Source: Flavobacteriales bacterium
GTDB lineage: Bacteria > Bacteroidota > Bacteroidia > Flavobacteriales_E > Vicingaceae
Direction of reading: 5' to 3'
NCBI GenBank assembly: GCA_002401955.1
Contig: NVUQ01000004.1
Coordinates: 1 to 64,000, forward strand
DNA length: 64,000 nt
The position numbers and the translations under genes are program-made. Each line of letters opens with the position of its first letter. Positions within the stretch are counted from its first letter, which is position 1. The notes beneath the pieces were generated by a model. The model saw nothing but the letters and a program-made list of their open reading frames with translations, did not search any database and was not told the origin of the DNA. Below are positions 18,487-26,829 of the stretch, piece by piece.

Positions 18487-18741
18487 CTAATGACAAACGG
18501 TTTCTTCAACTAATATTACAGCTTGTATTTCTGGAACACCTTTTTTGATGGCTTCTTCAACACCACCTTTTAGCGTCATTGCACTCATAGAGCAATCGCT
18601 GCAAGCACCTAAGAATTTGACTTTAACAATGTTGTCATCGGTTAATTCAATCAATTCAATATCACCACCATCATCATTTAAAAAAGGACGAATTTGCTCA
18701 AGAGCAACATTTATTTTTTCTATGGTTTCTGCTTTATTCAT
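18487..18741 (-). CDS. NifU C-terminal domain (NFU-type) Fe-S scaffold protein
   Basis: This 84-aa protein is the standalone NFU domain. GACSDCSMSAMTLKGGVEEA carries the CxxC pair that holds a [4Fe-4S] cluster at a dimer interface. It likely stores or passes Fe-S clusters to target enzymes in the cytoplasm. It lies 31 nt after the Mrp-type ATPase on the same strand. Mrp is another Fe-S carrier, so the pairing supports a shared Fe-S maturation role. Confidence 0.92.
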   Translation of the reverse strand: MNKAETIEKINVALEQIRPFLNDDGGDIELIELTDDNIVKVKFLGACSDCSMSAMTLKGGVEEAIKKGVPEIQAVILVEETVCH

Positions 18742-18772
18742 TTAATAGTAGTGCAATTTAAGAAAAATAGAT

Positions 18773-19897
18773 TTAATTAGTAGAACATCCATCCATGTTC
18801 GTTATTTCAACTTTTTTGGTTGGATCTAATTTTTGATTTCTAGCTGCTACTGCTTTAACAACATTATCTGCGAAAGTCATAAAAGCTTTGGCTTGTAGAG
18901 TAGTTTCTTGTAATACGGCAGGTCTTCCAGCATCTCCAGCCTCTCTAATGCTCTGCACTAAAGGAATTTCTCCTAATAAAGGTATGCCATTTTCTTTAGA
19001 TAAACTTTTTAACCCATCCTGTCCAAAAATGTAATATTTATTATTTGGTAATTCTTCAGGAGTAAAATAAGACATGTTTTCTATCATTCCTAAAACTGGA
19101 ACATTGATGGATTCCATTTTAAACATTCCAACCGCTTTTCTTGCGTCAATTAAGGCTACTTTTTGTGGTGTACTAACTATAATTGCTCCTGTAACAGATA
19201 CTGTTTGTACTAATGAAAGGTGAATATCACCTGTTCCAGGGGGTAAATCAATTAACATATAGTCTAATTCTCCCCAATCTGCTTCAGTAAAAAGTTGAGA
19301 TAACGCTTTTGTTGCCATAGGGCCTCTCCAAACGATAGCCTGATCAGTATCTGCAAAAAACCCCATTGAAAGCAATTTTACACCGTGGCTTTCTATTGGC
19401 TTAATTAAGCTTTTTCCATTTACTTCTGTTGGCTTTGGTTTTTCATGCTCAACATTGAACATAAGCGGCATAGATGGGCCATAAATATCAGCATCAATTA
19501 ATCCTACTTTATATCCTTTTTGGGCTAGTGCGATAGCTAAATTTGCTGTTACAGTAGATTTTCCTACACCACCTTTGCCAGAAGCAATAGCAATAATGTT
19601 TTTTACATTAGGCAGCACTTTATTTTGAGCAGGAGTTTCGGGAGCTTTTGGAATAGGAGTAATAGTAACATCCAATTCTACAGTTGTAGCTAAAATACGG
19701 TTAAGGTGCATTTCGCAGGCTTCAATTACTCGTTTTTTATTGTGCATTGCAGGATTGTTAATCTGCAAATCAAAACTAATTTTAGTTCCTTCAGTTTGAA
19801 TATTAGTAACTAAGTTTAGCTCAATAATATCCTTTTTTAAATCTGGCTCAACAACAAAGCTCAGTGCTTTTTTTATATCGGATTCGGTAAAACTCAT
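18773..19897 (-). CDS. mrp: Mrp/ApbC/NBP35-type P-loop ATPase, Fe-S cluster carrier
   Basis: This 374-aa protein has an N-terminal DUF59/MIP18 domain (residues ~5-85), then a deviant Walker A GKGGVGKST, a Walker B-like YMLIDLPPGTGD and the ENMSYF motif. Proteins of this family bind and transfer [4Fe-4S] clusters in an ATP-dependent way. The CPxC pair often found after ENMS is absent; the sequence reads ENMSYFTPEELPNNKYYIFG, as is usual for Bacteroidota members. The C-terminus ends DGCSTN. Its own -7 box lies 16 nt upstream, and the NifU-like gene follows. Confidence 0.93.
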   Translation of the reverse strand: MSFTESDIKKALSFVVEPDLKKDIIELNLVTNIQTEGTKISFDLQINNPAMHNKKRVIEACEMHLNRILATTVELDVTITPIPKAPETPAQNKVLPNVKNIIAIASGKGGVGKSTVTANLAIALAQKGYKVGLIDADIYGPSMPLMFNVEHEKPKPTEVNGKSLIKPIESHGVKLLSMGFFADTDQAIVWRGPMATKALSQLFTEADWGELDYMLIDLPPGTGDIHLSLVQTVSVTGAIIVSTPQKVALIDARKAVGMFKMESINVPVLGMIENMSYFTPEELPNNKYYIFGQDGLKSLSKENGIPLLGEIPLVQSIREAGDAGRPAVLQETTLQAKAFMTFADNVVKAVAARNQKLDPTKKVEITNMDGCSTN

Positions 19898-19913
19898 AAT
19901 AAAAATGTTTTTA

Positions 19914-19921
19914 CAAAGTTA
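19914..19921 (-). promoter_or_regulatory. -7 box TAACTTTG for mrp
   Basis: An exact TAnnTTTG match on the minus strand lies 16 nt before the mrp ATG, in the short gap after the LtaS-like gene. It could give mrp-nifU transcription independent of the upstream operon. Confidence 0.5.
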
Positions 19922-19930
19922 AGCACGATT

Positions 19931-21862
19931 TTATTGTGCGAAGTAGTAATTGTTTAAAATCAACCTCGCATTTACTTTTTTATTTAAAAGGGCTGTTTTC
20001 ATTTTTGGATCTCCAAAATGATAATAATCATTAATTCCATAAAATAAACTATCGGCTTTGTTAGAGTCAAAAAGATTATTTCCTAATGAAAAATAGTTCT
20101 CATTAGAAAGAGAGATGTTAATTAAGGTTGGGAAGATATCTTTATGAGATCCATATCGATTTTGATTAATGTGTAAATGCTTTTTATATTTTTTAGGAAT
20201 AGAGAGGAAGAAAGGAACAATATGGTTGTCTTTTTCTTCCATAGTAGAATTGTGGAGAGGAAACAAAGCATAACTATTATGATCGCCAGAAACAGCTACA
20301 ATGGTATTTTCTCCAAATTCAGAAGCTTTTAATTTGGTTAAAAATTTACCTAAACAATCATTGGCATATTGGTAAGCCCTAAAATTGGCTTCGGCAATAT
20401 CGTTGTTGGCCATAATTATGTTTTTAAGGCTATCAACAATTTCTATCGGATAAGGCTTGTAGTTTGCAGGAAGCTCATAAGGGGTGTGGTTACTGGTAGA
20501 TAATGCAAAAATCATTTGAGGCGTTTTATTGTCTAACTGATTAAAGATGTCTTCAAATAAAAACTCATCATAAACACCCCACGTATTAGTGGTAGCTTTA
20601 GGATTAGATTTTAAGATTTTTGCTTTACCGTAAGATTCATTAAAATATTGATTAGGAATTAAATCTTTTAGGTTTCTCCATCCTAATTTACCACCAGTAA
20701 TAAAAGTAGTATTGTAACCAGCATTAACATATGGATAAGCTATAGATGATTTAAAAGACTCAAATCGTCTGTTAGTGTTTGATACAATAGGATGATTTTT
20801 ATTAATAACGATATTCTCTAAACTGTAAATAGTTCCTTGGGTACTTGATAAAAAGTTGGTAAACAAAACACCGTCATTAAGATGTTCTTCAAGGCTACCA
20901 AAAAGGTTCAGTTTCTCGGAATGGAAGTTTAAATAATAACCACCAAAACTTTCCATCAAAATAAAAATAACATTTGGAGGATCGTTTTCAAGTAAACTAT
21001 CTGTTGCTGTAGTTTCAAAAAGATAATCTAAATAATTATCAGAGGTAAAAGTATCTACAGGCAATCCATAATAGTCCGCCATTAAATGTTTAACAGAAGC
21101 ATATCCAGAATTTTTTAGTACATCGGTTTTGTAAACGGGTTTACTCGCTTCGCTCCGTTCTTCAATCGCTTTTTCTAGGGTAAACAAGCCATTGAGTGTT
21201 AAACTATTTATAAATCGATTTTCCGAAACTGTTGAGTCATCTACCTGTAAAGGAAAAATACCAATAGAGCCTCTTATTCCTAAGCCAAATAACCCAATAA
21301 TTAAGATGGTTAAACCAGTAGATATAAAAACATTAAGTTGTTTCGCTATATTTTTAGGTGAAGAATAAATGTTTGAGCAAACGCTGTAGATAACAAAAAA
21401 CATAAAAGCAAAAGCGAATAATAATCTGATAATAGGATGATCTGACCAAACAGAAGCCATTACTGCTTCAGTATCATCTTCTAAAAAACCATACACTAAA
21501 ATGTTTAAATGTGTTTGAAAGTAAGTGTAAAACTGGTGGTCTATTAAAATGATAAAAACTAATAGGGCTAAAATGATAATGCTGTAAGTTTTAGAAAAAG
21601 AAACGATGAATTTTCGGAGTTTTTCTTTCGGAATAAAATGTAAAAAATTGAGAAGAAAGATAAGGGCAAAACAATAACAGAGTATTTGGGTGTCGAATCT
21701 TATTCCTGTTATAAAGGCCGAAACTAAATCAGAACTAAAATTTTCAAAGATCCCTTCTTCTCCAAATCGGAGTAAATAAACAAAGCGAAGCATTCCCATT
21801 AGGATTAATCCGAGAATGTAAATTTTAAAGAGGTTTATATTTTGTTTAAGGAAAGTTTTCAT
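19931..21862 (-). CDS. LTA synthase/alkaline-phosphatase superfamily sulfatase-type membrane protein
   Basis: This 643-aa protein has five predicted membrane helices in residues ~10-200 and a periplasmic sulfatase-fold domain from about 290. The metal and nucleophile motifs are NVIFILMESFGG (Glu), STQGTIYSLEN (Thr nucleophile) and VAVSGDHNSY (Asp-His). The architecture matches LtaS/OpgB-type phosphoglycerol or phosphoethanolamine transferases, which modify envelope glycans. Gram-negative Bacteroidota do not make classical lipoteichoic acid, so the true substrate is open. It starts directly after the stop of the alkyltransferase-like gene. Residues encoded near 21131-21165 (IEERSEASKP) come from an unusually GC-rich patch. 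Confidence 0.85.
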   Translation of the reverse strand: MKTFLKQNINLFKIYILGLILMGMLRFVYLLRFGEEGIFENFSSDLVSAFITGIRFDTQILCYCFALIFLLNFLHFIPKEKLRKFIVSFSKTYSIIILALLVFIILIDHQFYTYFQTHLNILVYGFLEDDTEAVMASVWSDHPIIRLLFAFAFMFFVIYSVCSNIYSSPKNIAKQLNVFISTGLTILIIGLFGLGIRGSIGIFPLQVDDSTVSENRFINSLTLNGLFTLEKAIEERSEASKPVYKTDVLKNSGYASVKHLMADYYGLPVDTFTSDNYLDYLFETTATDSLLENDPPNVIFILMESFGGYYLNFHSEKLNLFGSLEEHLNDGVLFTNFLSSTQGTIYSLENIVINKNHPIVSNTNRRFESFKSSIAYPYVNAGYNTTFITGGKLGWRNLKDLIPNQYFNESYGKAKILKSNPKATTNTWGVYDEFLFEDIFNQLDNKTPQMIFALSTSNHTPYELPANYKPYPIEIVDSLKNIIMANNDIAEANFRAYQYANDCLGKFLTKLKASEFGENTIVAVSGDHNSYALFPLHNSTMEEKDNHIVPFFLSIPKKYKKHLHINQNRYGSHKDIFPTLINISLSNENYFSLGNNLFDSNKADSLFYGINDYYHFGDPKMKTALLNKKVNARLILNNYYFAQ

Positions 21863-22216
21863 TTACAGTTCAATATCCAATTCGATATTTGGGTCCCAGA
21901 ATACTGTTTTAAAATTTATAATTTGATCATTTTTCACTTCCACACCCTCTTTTTTCAATAAGATTTCCATTTCTTTTGGATGAGCAAAATGGGCTTTTCC
22001 GGTTAGCTGTCCATTTCTATTAACCACTCTATGCGCAGGAACTGGAGGGTTTTGTTGGTGTGCATTATTCATTGCCCAACCAACCATCCTAGAACTTCTT
22101 CTAGCACCTAAATAGTTGGCAATATTTCCGTAAGAAGTTGCTCTTCCTTTTGGTATTTCTCTACAAACTTGGTAAACCAATTGAAAGAAGTTTTCACTAT
22201 TTTGAGAGTAGTTCAA
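21863..22216 (-). CDS. Alkyltransferase-like (ATL) DNA-binding protein
   Basis: This 117-aa protein is the MGMT/Ada DNA-binding domain alone. It has helix-turn-helix PKGRATSYGNIANYLG, the arginine-finger region SSRMVGWAM (R43) and PVPAHRVVNRNG. In true O6-alkylguanine transferases the last motif is PCHRVV with a reactive cysteine. Here alanine (A61) replaces it, so the protein cannot accept an alkyl group. ATL proteins of this type bind O6-alkylguanine and hand the lesion to nucleotide-excision repair. Its start overlaps the trmB stop by 4 nt (ATGA), and its stop abuts the LtaS-like start. Confidence 0.9.
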   Translation of the reverse strand: MNYSQNSENFFQLVYQVCREIPKGRATSYGNIANYLGARRSSRMVGWAMNNAHQQNPPVPAHRVVNRNGQLTGKAHFAHPKEMEILLKKEGVEVKNDQIINFKTVFWDPNIELDIEL

Positions 22217-22902
22217 TTCAGTTGAAACCTACAATAATGAATACTGTGTCCTTTTGCTGAAAATAGTTTTTCGTAAAAGGTTTTAATGTTTAGAATATCT
22301 TGTGTTTTTGGATCTAAATTTTCAGCCATTTCATCATACAGACTAAAAGTACTTTCTAACAAATTAAACTTACAACGCTCAACTTCTTCTAAAGTATATT
22401 TAAAGAAATCTTCATGATCGGTTTTTAAATGAATAATACCGTCAGGTTTTAAAAAAGAAGCGTAACGATCAATAAACATCGGTGATGTTAAACGCTTTCT
22501 TTCTAATCTATCTTTTGGTTGAGGGTCTGGAAAAGTAATCCAAATCTCATCCACTTCACCTTCCGCAAAAAAAGAAGTAATATGATCTATTTGTGTTCTT
22601 AAAAAGTGAACATTGTTCATGTTATTTTCAAAGGCTGTTTTAGCTCCTCGCCAAATTCGGTTCCCTTTAATATCAACACCAATAAAGTTTTTATTAGAGT
22701 AATGTTCTCCCATTCCAACCGAGTATTCACCTTTTCCACACCCCAACTCTAAAACAATAGGGTTATCATTTTTGAAAACTTCAGACCTCCACTTTCCTTT
22801 TAGAGAATGGTCTTTTCTAAACACTTCTTCAGTTGTAGGCTCTACAACATTGTTAAATGATTTCATTTCAGCCCACTTCTTTAATTTTCCTTTTCCGCCC
22901 AT
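22213..22902 (-). CDS. trmB: tRNA (guanine-N7-)-methyltransferase
   Basis: This 229-aa SAM-dependent enzyme makes 7-methylguanosine at tRNA position 46. The Rossmann SAM motif is VLELGCGKGEYSVGM, followed by NFIGVDIKGNRIWRGAKTA. The TrmB signature is DEIWITFPDPQPKDRLERKR, with HLKTDHEDFF later on. Length is normal. It starts 3 nt after the multicopper oxidase gene and overlaps the ATL gene, so it sits inside a minus-strand operon of otherwise unrelated functions. Confidence 0.95.
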   Translation of the reverse strand: MGGKGKLKKWAEMKSFNNVVEPTTEEVFRKDHSLKGKWRSEVFKNDNPIVLELGCGKGEYSVGMGEHYSNKNFIGVDIKGNRIWRGAKTAFENNMNNVHFLRTQIDHITSFFAEGEVDEIWITFPDPQPKDRLERKRLTSPMFIDRYASFLKPDGIIHLKTDHEDFFKYTLEEVERCKFNLLESTFSLYDEMAENLDPKTQDILNIKTFYEKLFSAKGHSIHYCRFQLN

Positions 22903-22905
22903 TAT

Positions 22906-24603
22906 CTAGTAATGAATAATTTTTCGAATCGTTTTATTTCCATCTGTACTAATTATTTCTAACAGATAAATTCCTTTTGTTGTTGGCATATCTATTTTTG
23001 TTGAAACCGAGTTGCTCACATCAGTTTTCTTAATTAGTTTGCCATCAATAGATAGAATTTTTATGGTTTTCAGATCTTTTAATCCATCAATTGTAATATT
23101 TCCTTCGGTTGGATTAGGGTAAATACTAAGGTTATCCCAATTTGTATTTATGTCATCTATACCAACAGTTTCTAAAACAAGAAACTGGCCCATCATGCCC
23201 ATGTCTTCATGCGGAAGCATATGGCAATGATACATGTAAGGAACGGTATCACTAGCAAAATCTTCAAATTTGGCAATAAATTGTACATTAGAAAAATTAC
23301 CAGGAACAAGCACTACATCATGATAGCCTTGTAGCTCTGGTGGAGGTGGTGCTCCATTTTGTGATAAAATAAAGAATTGAACATCGTGAATGTGAAAAGG
23401 ATGAGCAATTCCTGTATGATTATTTAATGACCATATTTCTGTTGCACCTAATAGAACAGTGTCATTAACAAATCCATGCACAAAAGTGGTGTCGTTCATT
23501 AAAAATGGACCACCTAAATCTGGAGCACCAGGGGCTACAGTAAAGGTAATGCTTCTTGTTAAATCGGCAGAGCTTGCTGCTAAAGGTGTAAAATTGGCAA
23601 GTGTAGTAGGAATCGTTAAAATTGGACTACTTGTTTGAGCAACTACATCAATATCTAATAATTGAATATTACTACCATTTAAAGGGTTGTCTGGATAACC
23701 AGGGATTAATTGCCATGTTTGTATTCCTGGTGCAGTTGCTCCATAATGACCATTTGGAAGGCCGCTACCAAAACTCATTAGCTTAAAGTTTTGCCCTAAA
23801 CTAGATGATAAATCAACTAGAATATCTGCCCTTTGTCCTGGTCCCATTCTGTAACGTGTTAAACTTACTGGGGCAGAAAGTAATCCACCATCTGTTCCTA
23901 TTAAACTGAACGATCGATTATCAGAAAACCCAAATTCAAGCACACGTTGAGACGATCCATTTAATACACGTAGCCGAACTATTTGAGCAGGAAAATCTAC
24001 GGTAGCATCTAATGTACCATTAACCATTACTACAGTATCCATTTCTGTATGAACTTCAATTTGATCTAAAGAATCTAAACCTTTTGTTTGAAAAATAATT
24101 GGGAATTCATCTACACCATAAGTCATAGGAAGATTAAGACTTGCCTCTTCAGCATCTCTAACTAATAGCAGTCCTGCAATCCCCATAGAAACATGTTTAT
24201 CTGTATGATGGTGTAAATGTGGGTGATACCAAAATGTGCCGGCTTTATCCATTACGGTAAATTGAGGGTTCCAGATGGTGTTAGGGGGAATTATACTGTG
24301 TGGGCCTCCATCATTTTCAGGAGAAACATGTAATCCGTGCCAATGCATGGTAGTGGTGTCAGGTAGTTGATTATCAACAGTAATGTTTACAAAAGAGTCT
24401 CTTTCCATGATAATGGTTGGGGCTAATAAAATACCATTTGCTCCCATGGTTTTAGTATTTCTTCCAGGATAAAACTGTGTAGTTCCTGTATCTAAAATAA
24501 GGTTAATACTAGTGCCTGTAATAGTTGAGGGAATAAATAATGGGTTTTGTGCCTCTAAAAAAGTTGTGCTAATAACTAATAATGAGAGTAGTAAGTTTTT
24601 CAT
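22906..24603 (-). CDS. Secreted multicopper oxidase with T9SS type A sorting domain
   Basis: This 565-aa protein has a signal peptide ending TTFLEAQ. Copper motifs are MHWHGLH (H87, H89), WYHPHLHHH (H127, H129), HPFHIHDVQ and YHCHMLPHEDMGMM. The last carries the type 1 Cys-His-Met set and the HCH pair, so the enzyme should hold a full T1/T2/T3 copper centre. Family members oxidise metals, phenols or other small molecules; substrate is unknown. The C-terminus (LSIYPNPTEGNITIDG... to KIIHY) is a T9SS type A sorting signal. I preferred ATG 24603 over 24624 because it starts the signal peptide. A -7 box lies upstream. Confidence 0.93.
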   Translation of the reverse strand: MKNLLLSLLVISTTFLEAQNPLFIPSTITGTSINLILDTGTTQFYPGRNTKTMGANGILLAPTIIMERDSFVNITVDNQLPDTTTMHWHGLHVSPENDGGPHSIIPPNTIWNPQFTVMDKAGTFWYHPHLHHHTDKHVSMGIAGLLLVRDAEEASLNLPMTYGVDEFPIIFQTKGLDSLDQIEVHTEMDTVVMVNGTLDATVDFPAQIVRLRVLNGSSQRVLEFGFSDNRSFSLIGTDGGLLSAPVSLTRYRMGPGQRADILVDLSSSLGQNFKLMSFGSGLPNGHYGATAPGIQTWQLIPGYPDNPLNGSNIQLLDIDVVAQTSSPILTIPTTLANFTPLAASSADLTRSITFTVAPGAPDLGGPFLMNDTTFVHGFVNDTVLLGATEIWSLNNHTGIAHPFHIHDVQFFILSQNGAPPPPELQGYHDVVLVPGNFSNVQFIAKFEDFASDTVPYMYHCHMLPHEDMGMMGQFLVLETVGIDDINTNWDNLSIYPNPTEGNITIDGLKDLKTIKILSIDGKLIKKTDVSNSVSTKIDMPTTKGIYLLEIISTDGNKTIRKIIHY

Positions 24604-24635
24604 AGTAGAGTAAATATTTAACAAACAATAGACTA

Positions 24636-24643
24636 CAAAATTA
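24636..24643 (-). promoter_or_regulatory. -7 box TAATTTTG for the multicopper oxidase operon
   Basis: An exact TAnnTTTG match on the minus strand lies 32 nt before the ATG at 24603, in the divergent gap with the LpxL-like gene. On the plus strand a near-match TAACTTTA (24646-24653) could serve the divergent gene. Confidence 0.45.
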
Positions 24644-24681
24644 ACTAACTTTATAAACTTATAATTGAATTATACTATTTA

Positions 24682-25554
24682 ATGGGAAGCAGAATAATTT
24701 ACTATCTTGTTATATTGCCAATTGCATTGCTTCCGTATCCGTTTTTGTATTTATTTTCCGATTTTGCTTTTTTGATATTATATGATTTATTAGGCTACAG
24801 AAAAAAGGTTGTTTTTGAGAATATTAAAAACTCATTTCCTGAAAAAACAATAGAAGAGCAGGGGCTAATTATGAAAAGATTTTATAAGCATTTTTGCGAT
24901 ATTATTGTGGAGAGCTTAAAAGGGTTTGTGCTATCCGAAGAAGAACTTAGGAAACGATTTACTATTGTTAATTCAGAACTTGCTAACAATTATTTTAAAC
25001 AAGGTAAAGATGTTGTTTTTGTAGGAGGGCATTACAATAATTGGGAAATATTAGCCCAAGGTGTAAATTTAGAATTACAGCATAAAATAGTGGGAATTTA
25101 TAAGCCCTTAAGTAATAAATATTTTAACCATAAGATGAAAAAATCTAGGGAAAAGTACGGCATGTTGCTTTGTCCGACAAGAAAAACAAAAGCATTTTTA
25201 GAGAGAGATTTAGGAAAGCCTAAAGGAACTATTTTTGCGATTGATCAAAGTCCTGGAAACCCTAATAAAAGTTATTGGATGCCTTTTTTAAATCAAGACA
25301 CACCAGTGTTATTTGGTGCAGAAAAGTATGCTACGAAATATAATTCACCTGTTATTTTTTGTACGATTAACAAAGTTAAAAGAGGGCATTATGAGGGTGT
25401 TTTAAAATTAATTTGTGATGTGCCACAAGAAACGGAATACGGATATATTACAGAGAAAAACACTAAAATGTTGGAGAAAGACATTGTAGAAAATCCTGAA
25501 TTTTGGCTGTGGACACATAGAAGATGGAAGCATAAAAGAAATAAGCCTGAGTAA
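24682..25554 (+). CDS. LpxL/HtrB family lipid A acyltransferase-like protein
   Basis: This 290-aa protein has an N-terminal membrane anchor (IIYYLVILPIALLPYPFLYL) and the HTRB acyltransferase core with the catalytic H(x4)E motif in GGHYNNWE (H117, E122). Downstream, IFAIDQSPGNPNKSYWMPFL fits the second family block. The C-terminal WLWTHRRWKHKR is the usual WxxxRWK ending. Such enzymes add a secondary acyl chain to lipid A at the inner membrane. Its last codons overlap the probable original start of the broken glycosyltransferase downstream. Confidence 0.9.
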   Translation: MGSRIIYYLVILPIALLPYPFLYLFSDFAFLILYDLLGYRKKVVFENIKNSFPEKTIEEQGLIMKRFYKHFCDIIVESLKGFVLSEEELRKRFTIVNSELANNYFKQGKDVVFVGGHYNNWEILAQGVNLELQHKIVGIYKPLSNKYFNHKMKKSREKYGMLLCPTRKTKAFLERDLGKPKGTIFAIDQSPGNPNKSYWMPFLNQDTPVLFGAEKYATKYNSPVIFCTINKVKRGHYEGVLKLICDVPQETEYGYITEKNTKMLEKDIVENPEFWLWTHRRWKHKRNKPE

Positions 25555-25849
25555 CTCAAAAAACATATTGGTTTGTCCGTTAGATTGGAGCTTAGGCCAT
25601 GCAACACGTTGTGTTCCTATTATAAATGAGTTGTTGCGTTTAGGCAATCATGGTGTTATTGGTGCAGATAAAAACCCATTAGCTTTTTTAAAACAAGAAT
25701 ATTTAGCTAATTATCATTATCAACAAGGAAGTTTTTACAGGCAAAAACAAAATGAGTTTGATCTGGAAAAAGGAATGGTTGAGGTGGAGAAGTTTTTTCC
25801 AAGAGAACAATTTAGGCAGGTTGTAAAATTAAAAGGTTTCTTAAAGTAA
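25547..25849 (+). pseudogene. Truncated glycosyltransferase remnant (N-terminal fragment)
   Basis: The first ~45 residues (NILVCPLDWSLGHATRCVPI then an alternating Rossmann start) match the N-terminus of a Bacteroidota GT28/GT1-like glycosyltransferase family that is normally about 350 aa. The rest (about 45 residues ending QVVKLKGFLK) does not match the family, and the frame stops after 93 codons from TTG 25568. In frame at 25547 is CTGAGTAAC, overlapping the upstream stop, exactly where an ATG would be expected. A start-codon mutation plus an internal deletion would explain it. TTG 25568 is the only standard start left. The stop overlaps the next ATG (TAATG), so the remnant might still carry ribosomes to the acyltransferase gene. 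Confidence 0.6.
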
Positions 25850-26829
25850 TGGAAAACAAAAACATTCATTCTGTTACTATGCTCCGAGGAATTGCTTCAT
25901 TAGCAGTGTGTTTGGGGCACTTTTTAGGTACGCTTCATTCAGAAAAAATCATTCAAATTGGAAAGTTTGGAGGTTATGGTGTTCCTATATTTTTTGCAAT
26001 AACTGGGTTTATAATTCCTTATTCGTTATATCAAAAAAAGTATCAGATTAAGAGCTATTTTAAGTTTTTAGTTAAGAGAATTACCAGATTAGACCCCCCT
26101 TATTTATTGAGTATAATAGGCATCTTTTTGCTCTCTTACGTTGCACAGCTTTCACCTTTTAGTGAAGGTAATCCGATAGAAATATTTACAGAAAAAACAA
26201 TGCTTCATTTATTTTACTTGGTAGAAATTGCTAATCAAGATTGGTTAAATCCTGTTTTTTGGACGCTTGCTATTGAGTTTCAATTTTATCTATTGATAGG
26301 CTTACTTTTCCCGTTATTAACCATAAAAAAAACCGTTGCTCAAGTTCCATTTTTCTTAGCTTTTTGTATTATTCCTTTTGTGTTGAACGATGATCGATTT
26401 GTAACAGATTATTTTATTATGTTTTTACCCGGAGTGTTGTTGTTTTGGTTTTTCACTAAACAAATGGGAAGGAATTTATTCATAGGGTTAATGACTATCC
26501 TACTTGTTTTAGGGTATTTAAAAGCAGGGATGGAAACCCCTATATGTGCTGTTATTTCAATTGGCTTTATCTTGTTGGTGAAAAAGCCAATAAAGCCTTT
26601 AATCTTTTTAGGAACCATTTCTTACTCCTTATATTTAATTCATACACCTTTTGGAACAGATGGTTTGATTAATTTTTTACAAAACTACGTAGTTACTGAA
26701 ACAGGAAGAATGGCTCTGCTATTTTTGTGTTTGCCAATTACACTTTTTGCAGCTTGGGTATTTTATAGACTGATAGAAAAACCATCAATGAAATGGTCTA
26801 AAAAGATAAGCTATTCAGAATCTAGTTGA
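25849..26829 (+). CDS. Acyltransferase family 3 membrane protein (OafA-type)
   Basis: This 326-aa integral membrane protein has about ten hydrophobic helices. The N-terminal motif SVTMLRGIASLAVCLGHF includes the Arg/His residues typical of acyltransferase-3 O-acyltransferases, and the C-terminal LGTISYSLYLIHTPFG is the usual last block. These proteins transfer acetyl or other acyl groups to exported glycans or lipid A sugars. The start overlaps the stop of the broken glycosyltransferase by one base, and the end overlaps the convergent GSCFA gene by 19 nt. Confidence 0.9.
   Translation: MENKNIHSVTMLRGIASLAVCLGHFLGTLHSEKIIQIGKFGGYGVPIFFAITGFIIPYSLYQKKYQIKSYFKFLVKRITRLDPPYLLSIIGIFLLSYVAQLSPFSEGNPIEIFTEKTMLHLFYLVEIANQDWLNPVFWTLAIEFQFYLLIGLLFPLLTIKKTVAQVPFFLAFCIIPFVLNDDRFVTDYFIMFLPGVLLFWFFTKQMGRNLFIGLMTILLVLGYLKAGMETPICAVISIGFILLVKKPIKPLIFLGTISYSLYLIHTPFGTDGLINFLQNYVVTETGRMALLFLCLPITLFAAWVFYRLIEKPSMKWSKKISYSESS

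Noticed and set aside
25389-25647. Minus-strand ORFs opposite the end of the LpxL-like gene
   Set aside because: They are shadows of a well-supported plus-strand gene with no family match.
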